From Fidelibacterota bacterium (lineage in GTDB: Bacteria > Fidelibacterota > Marinisomatia > SCGC-AAA003-L08 > D37C17), in contig JASMKZ010000004.1 of the NCBI GenBank assembly GCA_030748955.1, positions 1 to 55,152 on the forward strand: a stretch of 55,152 nucleotides of DNA. Direction: 5' to 3'. A program made the translations under genes and the position numbers. Shown here one piece after another: positions 1-8,795 of the stretch; positions within the stretch are counted from its first letter, which is position 1, and the number at the start of each line of letters is the position of its first letter. Below the pieces are notes generated by a model. That model searched no databases and was not told the DNA's origin. It was given only the letters and a program-made list of their open reading frames with translations.

Positions 1-702
1 ATGAATATGAGATTGGGAATTTTCACCCAGTTATATAATGACGGTCATAATAAAATCAATTTTTTGTTTGATGCCAATAAATTATTGGTTACCCGTTATC
101 AAATGATGGATTGGGATGGTGATGGATTTGTAGGAGGTTATGACGAATATGGGAATTGGGTGAGCGAGAATGATCCTTTAGCAGTATATAATAAAGATGG
201 TAGAAGAGAATATGATAACAAAGGGTACTTTGATGACCCATGGTATATAGCCATTGCAACTGCGTGGTTGGATGATTGGTATTTTGGTGGAGATATTGAT
301 CATGATGGTGACCGTCATATTGGTGGTTGGTCATGGAGCGAAGCGGATGACGAAAATGGAGATGGAGAACCTGACATTGATGAACTGACAGAGGATGATA
401 ATGGTGTTTATGGAAAGTGTGTAAACGATGAAGTCTGCTTAGAAAAGGGTACGGGTGAAAGTCGAACATTTACCCAAGAATTAAATGAAATGGTTTATAA
501 TGTAGGTATGGAATACTGGTATACCGATGCTTTTGCTCTCCGTGCTGGATATATTCATGATTTTGAAGGGAAAATATTTAATCCTACCTTTGGTGCTGGT
601 ATTAGATTATTACAATATGGTTTTGACTTTGGGTATACTGCTGGTGAACAAGGGCATCCACGGGCAAATACAATGTTTTTCTCTGTTAATATAAAACTTT
701 AA
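1..702 (+). CDS. porV: PorV-like type IX secretion outer-membrane protein, 3' part
   Basis: The frame is open from the first base. The upstream part is probably cut off by the window edge, because PorV proteins usually run well over 300 residues and only 233 are visible. The last 65 or so residues look like the end of the PorV/LptO outer-membrane barrel family: a segment reading EYWYTDAFALRAGY, then a glycine-rich strand and a final aromatic-ended strand closing on NIKL. PorV works in type IX secretion, receiving substrates that carry a C-terminal sorting domain, and the next gene encodes such a substrate. Residues about 37-150 are unusual: an acidic, Asp/Gly-rich insert with loops such as DWDGDGF and DENGDGE that resemble calcium-binding loops, plus one close pair of cysteines. 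The PorV assignment is from recalled family pattern; the insert is seen directly. Confidence 0.68.
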   Translation: MNMRLGIFTQLYNDGHNKINFLFDANKLLVTRYQMMDWDGDGFVGGYDEYGNWVSENDPLAVYNKDGRREYDNKGYFDDPWYIAIATAWLDDWYFGGDIDHDGDRHIGGWSWSEADDENGDGEPDIDELTEDDNGVYGKCVNDEVCLEKGTGESRTFTQELNEMVYNVGMEYWYTDAFALRAGYIHDFEGKIFNPTFGAGIRLLQYGFDFGYTAGEQGHPRANTMFFSVNIKL

Positions 703-734
703 ATTATTTTATCAATTTAGAGGGAATACCCCAA

Positions 735-3401
735 TTGATTATAAGACTATTACTTTTTTTTAGCCTCGGATTCGGGGCTAATTATTTCCAGTCAAATTCT
801 CTGTCAAACTATGTGGGGGTAAACATACCTGATACCCTTAGGCTAGTGGGAATTATGGCGCAGTTTCCGCTTGAAATCCCCGACAATCCAAAAACCAGTG
901 GTGATGGTCATTTCCTCAGTTTAAATCATGAAGCATATAATAGCTTTTATGATTCTACTACTCCTCGATGTAATGGTTTTATGGTGGATAGGCCGCCTCA
1001 TAATAGTGCATATTTTCATAAACAATTAGAAGCAGTTGGCAATTATTATTTAAATATTTCAAATGATAAGTTTCCATTTACAGCGGACATCATTTCCAAT
1101 TCAAACTCACCTGAGAGTGGTTATTATACTGTATCAGATTCCATGGAATACTACGCCAAAGGCGATGCACTATTAGCAGAGTTTTTCTCTGAAGTTTTAG
1201 ATTCAGCTAAATCTGATATTGAAACTATATTAACGCAGCAGAATGTTGCTTCCGATGAGGTGGTATTTATTGTTTTTCATGCAGGGCTGGGACAGGACTT
1301 TTCACTTCCCGGATTAGACCCAACCATATATGATTTAAAATCTGCCTATATAGATGAAGAAATGATGGCAGATGTTACCCCAACTAAAATATTGGGTAAA
1401 CCTATACAAACTGGAATTTTGCTCCCTGAAACTCAAAATATGATTTACTATGATGTTGTTGAGGACATATTTGGTAATCCAGATTATGGTACTGATGATT
1501 TATGTGACATCCAATTGGGGCTTACGGGTATTTTCGCATTTCTTTTAGGGTATGAGCTTGGGCTGCCTCCCTTATTTAATCCCGAAACCGGTGACCCAGG
1601 TGTGGGTTTTTTTGGGCTCATGGATCACGGATCAAATAATGGCAGGGGAGTTATCCCAGCGCCACCATCTCCATGGACACGTACCCTGCCATCGATGGAG
1701 TGGTCAACCATAGAAACAATATCTCCCGTACAAAGTCTAAATACAACAATTACAGTTTATGCATTAGATTCAATATTATACAGGATTAATATTAGCGAAA
1801 CTGAATATTTTCTAATTGAAAATCGGAACAATTGGGTTGCTCCAGAAACGGACATAGACTCTCTTCGTAGAAAACATAAAATTGATGAAAACCAGATGGG
1901 ACATTGGTTTGATACTGTAATTGAAGAATTCTCTGATGATCAAATTCAAATAGATGAAGACACCCAGGTCATAACGGGTTTTAATCACTATGATTATGGT
2001 CTGCCCGGTTCAGGAATCTTGATTTGGCATATTAAAGAGCCTGATCCATCAATTTATAATGATGGTGTAAACAGTGATTTAGATAACCGGCACATACAGA
2101 TTGAAGAGGCGGATGGTGCTCAAGATATAGGCACCAAAAGTTATTCATTTTTTGCCAGTGATGACCCCACCACCGGTACCCGTTGGGATATGTGGTTTCA
2201 TGGAAATGAAGGCTATGAATATGCAAATCCCGGTATGGATGAAAAAGTTATTTTTGATGATATGTCTAGTCCAAATACCAGAACTATAGATGGTTCTAAA
2301 TCATTTTTATCCATTGAGATTTTGAGTGAAATTTCAGACTCTATGGATATACAGATTACTTTTAATGATGGCGTTGAAATCATAAATTTAGCTGATACAA
2401 CTAGTCATTATTTAGGAAATGGTTATAATGAATCTGATGGTACGGCGGTGGTTTATTATGCAGAATATGGACAAATTTATGCATATGCGTCAGACTCTAA
2501 TAAAAGCTTGATTGAAAATCTGAATTATAATGTGGATAAATTAATTTATACTTATAAAGATATTTTAGAATATCTGGATGCTGGTAGCTGTATTCACCCT
2601 ACTTGTGAAAATATTGAAGATGATATTTCCCCTCTGGGATTTATTTATTCTGATCTGGATTCCACTACATTTCCTGCTGCTCTTTCATTTGGGGATATTG
2701 ACCAAGATGGATTGGATGAAATCATCACCATTGAAGATGGTGATTTAGTTGTCAAGAATGGGAATCAAACTTTAGTGAACGGATTTCCTTTAAAAGGCGA
2801 TTTTTCAGGAATACCTCTTATTGCAAACATATTGAGTGTACAAGATTCGATCCCTGAGATAATATGTCGGGAGGGAGAGAATATTACTATTCTCTCCAAC
2901 AAAGGGGATCGATTACGGCAATTATCCTCCTTTAATAGTGTACAGCCACTGGCAATGGTTCCGTTTTGGGATGGGAAAATGGCACTTATTGACGGTTCCC
3001 GTTTATTTCTGTTTGATCTAGATATGGATCACAGCTATTGGCTCAATCCCCGAAGCCGACCATCTGGCTTTCCCTTATCCATAGGTAATCATTTTGAACC
3101 AGATAATTCCAGCAAAATGCGCACAAACGCTTATAACTATCCCAATCCCGTAACCGATGGTTCCACTACATTTAGATTCTTTGTACGTAGTCCTGAGGTA
3201 TCAGAAGTAAAAGTTAATATTTATAATGCAGCGGGTTATTTAGTTGAAGATAATCTGATAAAAAAAGACGATGACTTATCATATTATGAATTTAATGAAA
3301 TTATATGGGATGCATCTCAATTTGATGCAGGATTATATCTGGCTGAAATAAAACCAAATTCGGGGAATTCTGAGCTGGTAAGATTGGTGGTAATCAAATG
3401 A
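735..3401 (+). CDS. M6-peptidase-like secreted protein with lost zinc site and type IX sorting domain
   Basis: 888 residues from a TTG start that follows a purine-rich AGAGGGAA stretch. Residues 1-15 form a short export signal. Residues about 170-330 follow the layout of M6 (immune inhibitor A-like) metallopeptidases, including the LGLPPLF stretch and the later GLMDHGS motif. The HExxH zinc motif that should precede LGLP is replaced by FLLGY (269-273), so both histidines and the glutamate are missing and catalysis is unlikely. Around residues 655-680 there is an FG-GAP-like calcium loop (DIDQDGLDE). Residues about 795-888 form a beta-rich C-terminal domain starting with YPNPV and ending in LVRLVVIK, typical of type IX (Por) type A sorting domains. 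It lies directly behind the PorV-like gene and overlaps the next gene by 4 bp. A structural or adhesive surface role is my inference. Confidence 0.75.
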   Translation: MIIRLLLFFSLGFGANYFQSNSLSNYVGVNIPDTLRLVGIMAQFPLEIPDNPKTSGDGHFLSLNHEAYNSFYDSTTPRCNGFMVDRPPHNSAYFHKQLEAVGNYYLNISNDKFPFTADIISNSNSPESGYYTVSDSMEYYAKGDALLAEFFSEVLDSAKSDIETILTQQNVASDEVVFIVFHAGLGQDFSLPGLDPTIYDLKSAYIDEEMMADVTPTKILGKPIQTGILLPETQNMIYYDVVEDIFGNPDYGTDDLCDIQLGLTGIFAFLLGYELGLPPLFNPETGDPGVGFFGLMDHGSNNGRGVIPAPPSPWTRTLPSMEWSTIETISPVQSLNTTITVYALDSILYRINISETEYFLIENRNNWVAPETDIDSLRRKHKIDENQMGHWFDTVIEEFSDDQIQIDEDTQVITGFNHYDYGLPGSGILIWHIKEPDPSIYNDGVNSDLDNRHIQIEEADGAQDIGTKSYSFFASDDPTTGTRWDMWFHGNEGYEYANPGMDEKVIFDDMSSPNTRTIDGSKSFLSIEILSEISDSMDIQITFNDGVEIINLADTTSHYLGNGYNESDGTAVVYYAEYGQIYAYASDSNKSLIENLNYNVDKLIYTYKDILEYLDAGSCIHPTCENIEDDISPLGFIYSDLDSTTFPAALSFGDIDQDGLDEIITIEDGDLVVKNGNQTLVNGFPLKGDFSGIPLIANILSVQDSIPEIICREGENITILSNKGDRLRQLSSFNSVQPLAMVPFWDGKMALIDGSRLFLFDLDMDHSYWLNPRSRPSGFPLSIGNHFEPDNSSKMRTNAYNYPNPVTDGSTTFRFFVRSPEVSEVKVNIYNAAGYLVEDNLIKKDDDLSYYEFNEIIWDASQFDAGLYLAEIKPNSGNSELVRLVVIK

Positions 3402-6385
3402 AATGCTTTTATTTTCTTATTTTCATCTTCAACTTTTTGTTTAGTCAAAGTTGGTACAACCATACGGAACTTGAATGGCAAACCATTGAAACGGAGCATT
3501 TTCTCATTCATTTCCATGAGGAAACAAGAAGAAGTGGACAGGAAGCAGCTGCAGTAGCAGAAAAAATATATGAACCCATAACCTCATTTTATGAATTTGA
3601 GCCAGATTCAAAAACACATTTAATCATTCAGGATACGGATGATATAGCTAATGGCGCAGCCTATTATTATGATAACAAGATTATAATTTGGGCATTACCA
3701 TTAGATTTTGATCTTAGGGGTTCACACCGTTGGTTGAACAATGTTATTACCCATGAATTTACCCACATAGTACAGATTGGAGCCGCCATGAAATATCCAC
3801 GGCGGTTTCCTGCTTCATTCATTCAATTGATGAACTATGAAGATGAAAAAAGAGAAGATGTTTTGTATGGATACCCCAACGTAATAATGAGCTATCCCCT
3901 TCCTGGAGTTAGCGTTCCTCCATGGTTGGCTGAAGGCACGGCTCAGTTTATGTACCCAGGTGCAGATTTTGATTTTTGGGATTCGCACAGAGATATGATT
4001 GTACGTGATCGAGTCCTGAATAATAATTTATTATCTTTTGATGCCATGAATACTTTTGGCAAACGAGGAATTGGAAATGAGTCTACCTATAATCAAGGCT
4101 TCCTCTTTTCACAATGGTTATCAGAAAATTATGGCATTGATGTTTTGAAAAAAATCACCCTATCTCTTTCTAATCCTACAAACTATTCTATTAATCATGC
4201 CATGCGGGATGCTACGGGAAAATATGGGAGTGAATTATTTCAGGAATGGGCAGATAAAATGTTTTTAGATTATACTATTCGGACTAAAGATGTTGTTGGT
4301 TTTGAGAAAAAAGGGAATATTTTAGTTTCAGAAGGTACAACCAATATTCATCCGGTTTGGTCACCTAATGGGGAAAAGTTTGCCTATCTTTCAAATAAGA
4401 AAAATGATTATTTTGGTCAAACAGATTTATTCATTTATAGTTTTTCAGATTCTACGTCAGAAAAAATTGCCAGTGGTGTTAAAACCGCTCCAACCTGGGC
4501 AAATGATTCTACAATAATCTACACGAAGCGTAGTAAGCCTAATAAGTGGGGTTCTAAATATTTTGATCTTTATCGATATACGTTCAGCGAAGAAGAAGAA
4601 CAGCGATTAACATACAACAGCCGGCTGATATCACCAGTATATGATAAGAATTTGAATAATATAGCTGCCATAACCAGCTATGATGGCACCTCAAATATTA
4701 TGATTTCCGAAAATATTGATATTGCGAATGACTCTCTTCATTTCCAGCCCCTAACTCATAACGACAATGGCATTCAGTTACTTTCTCTAGCTTGGAGCGG
4801 AAATACGTTATTGGTGGATGGTGTCTATCATCAAGGGCGTCAAATTTATAAAGTGGATCTAGATGTGGGTGAATTAGAGTTGGTATCTAGCGATCGGTGG
4901 GAAAATAGAGATCAATTTATTTCCTCAGATGGGATGATCTATGTCTCCGATAAGTCTGGAATTAACAATCTCATCTATCAAAAAGATGGAAGTCGAGATT
5001 ATATAACCAATGTTTTGGGTGGCGCGTTTATGCCTTCAGTCTCCAGTGATAGAAAAATTCTGTTTAGTCTTTATGAAAATGGTAGATATAATATTGCTAT
5101 TCTTGAAGATTTTCAGCCTATTGAAAATGGTTTGGTAGGATATGGAGAAAACTATTTTGAAAATTCTCCCCAATCTGAATTAATATTAGGTGAAAAATTG
5201 GAGTCTAGACCTTATGAAGAAAATATGCTTTCTATGGCAATAATGCCAAGAGTCATGATAGATTACAATACAGTAAAACCAGGATTTTATTTTTTCAGCA
5301 CGGAGGTTATTGACCGCTTTTCTATTTTTGGTGGTGCATCAACAAATATACTATCCGATATGGATATTTTTCTACTCTTGGAGTATAAAAAGTTTCGCCC
5401 CACATTTTATACAAACTTATTTTGGATTTCCCGTCATAAAAATGCAGATGAAAATAAACCATTTTTATATCCTCGGGTAAATGGAACCGATGTAGATAAT
5501 ATCGAAATTTATAATGATTTAGCATTCTCATTATTTTCTGGTGATATAGGAACCCGATTTGCTCTAGGAGGGCATAAAATTAACCTCCAATATAATTACA
5601 GTAATTACAGGGAAAATGTGAAACAGAATGTGTATCAATATTTTACCTATAACGAGGTTGATAGTTCAATTTGGCAATATGGTGAAATTGGCTTTGATTA
5701 TTTCAGAGGTCACTCACTTTCAATTTTATATGATTTACATATGCGGAAACCCAGCTTTGCTATGAATATGCTTCCGGGGAGTGGGTGGCATGTAAATGGG
5801 AAATTAAGCTATGAATGGAATCAGTTTATGGATGGATTTGCAGTAAGCGAAGAATACAGTACCTTTGGTGCAAATTTTGTACCCCATAATACTGTTCGAC
5901 TTACTGCTTCTGCTGAACGGCATTTCACCTTGAATAAAGATAAAAAGATTGTGGCCAGTATTAGCGGAATCGGAGGCGCAATATCCAACCCTGAAGTAGA
6001 TGATTTTTTCCACTTCTTTGCTGGTGGATTGCCAGGTATAAAGGGCTATACTTTCTACGAAGAATCACTCACTGGCCCCCATTATTTTGTAGGTACCGCA
6101 GCCTTACGCCTACCCTTATTTTTAGAAAAGAATTTTACCTGGGCACAATTTAATATGCAGAATCTCTCCCTAGGGGGTATTTTTCAATTTGGTAGCGCAA
6201 TACAGAATAGTTTTACCGAAATTATTAAAGATGATCATTATAAATTATCGGGTGGTTTGGAGTGTCGATTACATGGATTTTCTTTTTTTTCATATCCTTC
6301 AGCAATTGCCTATGAGTATCACCAACCTCTATCAGATTTGGATGAGAAGGGGAAACATTATTTCACCTTGTTATTTGATTATTAG
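3398..6385 (+). CDS. Peptidase MA-like / TolB-propeller / outer-membrane barrel protein
   Basis: 995 residues, translationally coupled to the gene before through an ATGA overlap. Residues 1-16 are a signal peptide. Residues about 25-290 are a gluzincin-type peptidase domain with HEFTH at 119-123 and a downstream AEGTAQF whose glutamate (179) is the expected third zinc ligand, so this one looks catalytically intact. Residues about 310-580 contain repeats of the TolB/WD40-like kind (for example NIHPVWSPNGEKFAYLS), which form a beta-propeller. Residues about 640-995 are rich in alternating aromatic residues and end with a BamA/Omp85-like strand region. The combination points to an outer-membrane protein presenting a protease and a propeller. 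Similar three-part proteins occur in the Bacteroidota/Marinimicrobia group, but I know of no proven function. Confidence 0.7.
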   Translation: MKCFYFLIFIFNFLFSQSWYNHTELEWQTIETEHFLIHFHEETRRSGQEAAAVAEKIYEPITSFYEFEPDSKTHLIIQDTDDIANGAAYYYDNKIIIWALPLDFDLRGSHRWLNNVITHEFTHIVQIGAAMKYPRRFPASFIQLMNYEDEKREDVLYGYPNVIMSYPLPGVSVPPWLAEGTAQFMYPGADFDFWDSHRDMIVRDRVLNNNLLSFDAMNTFGKRGIGNESTYNQGFLFSQWLSENYGIDVLKKITLSLSNPTNYSINHAMRDATGKYGSELFQEWADKMFLDYTIRTKDVVGFEKKGNILVSEGTTNIHPVWSPNGEKFAYLSNKKNDYFGQTDLFIYSFSDSTSEKIASGVKTAPTWANDSTIIYTKRSKPNKWGSKYFDLYRYTFSEEEEQRLTYNSRLISPVYDKNLNNIAAITSYDGTSNIMISENIDIANDSLHFQPLTHNDNGIQLLSLAWSGNTLLVDGVYHQGRQIYKVDLDVGELELVSSDRWENRDQFISSDGMIYVSDKSGINNLIYQKDGSRDYITNVLGGAFMPSVSSDRKILFSLYENGRYNIAILEDFQPIENGLVGYGENYFENSPQSELILGEKLESRPYEENMLSMAIMPRVMIDYNTVKPGFYFFSTEVIDRFSIFGGASTNILSDMDIFLLLEYKKFRPTFYTNLFWISRHKNADENKPFLYPRVNGTDVDNIEIYNDLAFSLFSGDIGTRFALGGHKINLQYNYSNYRENVKQNVYQYFTYNEVDSSIWQYGEIGFDYFRGHSLSILYDLHMRKPSFAMNMLPGSGWHVNGKLSYEWNQFMDGFAVSEEYSTFGANFVPHNTVRLTASAERHFTLNKDKKIVASISGIGGAISNPEVDDFFHFFAGGLPGIKGYTFYEESLTGPHYFVGTAALRLPLFLEKNFTWAQFNMQNLSLGGIFQFGSAIQNSFTEIIKDDHYKLSGGLECRLHGFSFFSYPSAIAYEYHQPLSDLDEKGKHYFTLLFDY

Positions 6386-6394
6386 GAGTAGGTT

Positions 6395-7450
6395 ATGAGG
6401 AATATTTATATAAGCTTGGTTGTATGGTTTGTGTGCAATACTCAGATATTTAGCAATACTTTTGTTCAGGGAGAAAATTATCAATTCAAATCAATGATGT
6501 TTTTACAAGATACTACATCGGAAAATGAAAGCGAATTTCAATTAGAAACATTTAAAGATAAGGGATCATTTAAATCCCCTGGGAAAGCCTTATTATACTC
6601 AGGAGTGTTGCCGGGAATGGGACAGGCATATATGGGTAATTGGCTACGTGGACTTATTTTTGTTGCTTTGGATGCTGCTGCCATTGGCACTTGGTATAAT
6701 AATAATAATCTTGCGGAGGATAAGAAAAAAGAGTATTCCTATTATGCCAATGAGCATTGGGATTTTGGCAGATGGGTACATGATTATTACAAATGGTATG
6801 AATATAAGGAAGGTGATGATGACTGGAATTCAATTCGCGAAGTATTTATTAATTATAGCGATTCGACAAGTGGCTGTGCCCAAGATCCAACTGAAGGTCA
6901 ATGCTATACAGATATTTGGGATCATAGTCATAAAGTTGAATTTACTTGGGATGGGGCTATAGTGAATTCTAGTTCTGATTTTTTTATGAATACAGTTTTT
7001 GAAGAAGTATGTGGGAATTCACCTTTTGTAAATCCAAGCTGCTCAAATGATTCAACTGCTTTAGTAAATAAATTATCAGAGCATTCTGTTTATGTAATTA
7101 AAGACCATCACTTCTATGAAGGCATTCAAAAATATGATATGTTTTTTGCCGGCTGGGATGATAATGATTCAGTTATTGTTGTAACAAAAGAACATAACGA
7201 TAAAAATGCAACTTCGCCCAACCAGACAACTTATAGAAGTTTATGGGGTGATTATAATAAAATAAAAACATTAGCAGGAAATGGAGGAAAATTTATGCTC
7301 ATCAATCGGGTGGTTAGCATGGTGGATGCCTTACTGCTAGCCAAAAAATGGAATAATAGTCATAATATAAATTTATCGTTAAATGCATATCCCGATCTCA
7401 GAAATAAATCAGGATTAGGAGGAGTGAAATTATCACTATACTGGAAATGA
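6395..7450 (+). CDS. DUF5683-family membrane protein with large insert
   Basis: 351 residues, ATG start after an AGGAG site. A signal-like N-terminus is followed at about residues 55-90 by the DUF5683 signature (SPGKALLYSGVLPGMGQ, then a hydrophobic helix). The family's C-terminal part is at about 300-351, ending in LSLYWK. Between them sits an extra segment of roughly 200 residues that is acidic and carries close cysteine pairs (CAQDPTEGQC and CGNSPFVNPSC). Typical members known to me are nearer 200 residues, so the insert is the main oddity. The gene lies between the barrel protein and bamD, overlapping bamD by 4 bp, which suggests an envelope-assembly role. No function is established. Confidence 0.6.
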   Translation: MRNIYISLVVWFVCNTQIFSNTFVQGENYQFKSMMFLQDTTSENESEFQLETFKDKGSFKSPGKALLYSGVLPGMGQAYMGNWLRGLIFVALDAAAIGTWYNNNNLAEDKKKEYSYYANEHWDFGRWVHDYYKWYEYKEGDDDWNSIREVFINYSDSTSGCAQDPTEGQCYTDIWDHSHKVEFTWDGAIVNSSSDFFMNTVFEEVCGNSPFVNPSCSNDSTALVNKLSEHSVYVIKDHHFYEGIQKYDMFFAGWDDNDSVIVVTKEHNDKNATSPNQTTYRSLWGDYNKIKTLAGNGGKFMLINRVVSMVDALLLAKKWNNSHNINLSLNAYPDLRNKSGLGGVKLSLYWK

Positions 7451-8226
7451 TGAAAAAACTACTGATAATTATAGTTATAGGAATATTCGTCGCTGGATGT
7501 GGCAAAAAAAATGTGCAATTAGAAGAAGATTTAACTCCCCGTTTTGATAAAGCTATGGATTTTTTTGAGAGAGATAAATTTCTTCGAGCCAAAGATGAAT
7601 TTGATTATATAATTATAACTGACCCCGGCTCTAAAATTGCCAATGAATCACAATATTATAAAGCTGAGTCTATGTTTCAGATGGAAGAATATGATAAGGC
7701 ATCCATTAGTTTCGATAGATATGTTCGATTTTCTCCAGATTATAATAAAATTGAAAAAGCCCGGTATCGAATTTGTGAATGTGCTATTTATTCATCTAAT
7801 TCGTATCAGCGTGAGCAGTCACAAACACAATATGCATTAGAGCAATTACAAATGTTTATTGAGGATTTCCCAAAATCAGAATTAGTGAGAGATGCCGAAT
7901 CTTCCATCCTGAACTTACGCCTAAAACTTGCCCAGAAAGATTATGAGGTAGGGCGAATGTATCTAAAATTGGAAGAATACGAATCTGCACTTGTATATTT
8001 TAAATCGGTTTTGAATCATTATTATGATACAGCTATTTCTGATGATGCCCGTATTGGAATAGTTTTCACCCATATTTTGAATGACAACAGAAGGGGTGCT
8101 GAAAGCTATTATAAAACGCAGAAAGATAAATTTTTATCCGGCGAAAAATCGAATGAAGCTGAAATACTTTTACAGGATACAAAAACGGGCTTAAAATTGG
8201 CTCAGTACTATCAACTATATAAGTGA
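7447..8226 (+). CDS. bamD: Outer membrane assembly lipoprotein BamD (YfiO)
   Basis: 259 residues. The N-terminus is a lipoprotein signal with a lipobox ending at Cys18 (VAGC). The rest is a string of TPR-like helical repeats, including the FFERDKFLRAKDEFDYII repeat near residues 38-55 and a repeat around AQKDYEVGRMYLKLEEYESA. BamD is the essential lipoprotein of the BAM complex, which folds beta-barrel proteins into the outer membrane. Length and layout match the family. The gene begins inside the stop of the DUF5683 gene and its own stop overlaps the GTG of nadD, so it sits in a coupled operon. Placement next to barrel-protein genes fits the role. Confidence 0.85.
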   Translation: MMKKLLIIIVIGIFVAGCGKKNVQLEEDLTPRFDKAMDFFERDKFLRAKDEFDYIIITDPGSKIANESQYYKAESMFQMEEYDKASISFDRYVRFSPDYNKIEKARYRICECAIYSSNSYQREQSQTQYALEQLQMFIEDFPKSELVRDAESSILNLRLKLAQKDYEVGRMYLKLEEYESALVYFKSVLNHYYDTAISDDARIGIVFTHILNDNRRGAESYYKTQKDKFLSGEKSNEAEILLQDTKTGLKLAQYYQLYK

Positions 8227-8795
8227 AATTAATTTTATTTGGTGGTAGTTTTGATCCTCCACATTATGGACATTTAAAAATAATTGAGAATTGTATTGAA
8301 CAATGCGATAAGCTAGTCTTGATGCCTTCCGCTTATTCACCATTAAAAAAGAACCCTCCAATTGCAGAGCCAAAACACCGTGTTAAAATGTTAGAATTAT
8401 TAACACAAGAATTGAAGTATCCAATTCAAATAGATGATTGGGAAATTAACCAACCAAGTCCAAATTATACATATTTAACAATCAAGCATTTACAAAATGA
8501 GCATCCAAATTTTTCTATTTCATTGGTCATTGGTGCAGATCAATTACAGCAATTTCAGAAGTGGAAGAACTATCAGGAGATATTAGATTCCGTCCAAATT
8601 ATTGGTTTTAACAGAAAAAAATATAATGTGACCCCTCTAATTGATATGAATTTAACCTGGATAAAAGATTTTGAAATGGATATCTCATCAACAGAAATTA
8701 GAAGGGAAATTGCAAGTGGTGCCCCAAAAGGGTGTGAATTGCCTCATGCTGTATGGAATTATATTAATGAACACAATCTTTATGGAAATGAGTAA
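8223..8795 (+). CDS. nadD: Nicotinate-nucleotide adenylyltransferase
   Basis: 190 residues from a GTG start coupled to bamD by a GTGA overlap. It contains the nucleotidyltransferase signature GGSFDPPHYGHL (residues 7-18) and, near the end, SSTEIRREI, the ISSTxIR motif that binds the nucleotide. The enzyme joins nicotinate mononucleotide and ATP to make deamido-NAD in cytoplasmic NAD synthesis. The length is normal. The next gene begins at the stop codon. Confidence 0.93.
   Translation: MKLILFGGSFDPPHYGHLKIIENCIEQCDKLVLMPSAYSPLKKNPPIAEPKHRVKMLELLTQELKYPIQIDDWEINQPSPNYTYLTIKHLQNEHPNFSISLVIGADQLQQFQKWKNYQEILDSVQIIGFNRKKYNVTPLIDMNLTWIKDFEMDISSTEIRREIASGAPKGCELPHAVWNYINEHNLYGNE

Noticed and set aside
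89-469. 126-residue reading frame on the minus strand inside the PorV-like gene
   Set aside because: It is His/Pro/Ser-rich without domain features and is a mirror of the Asp/Gly-rich coding strand; no ribosome-binding site.
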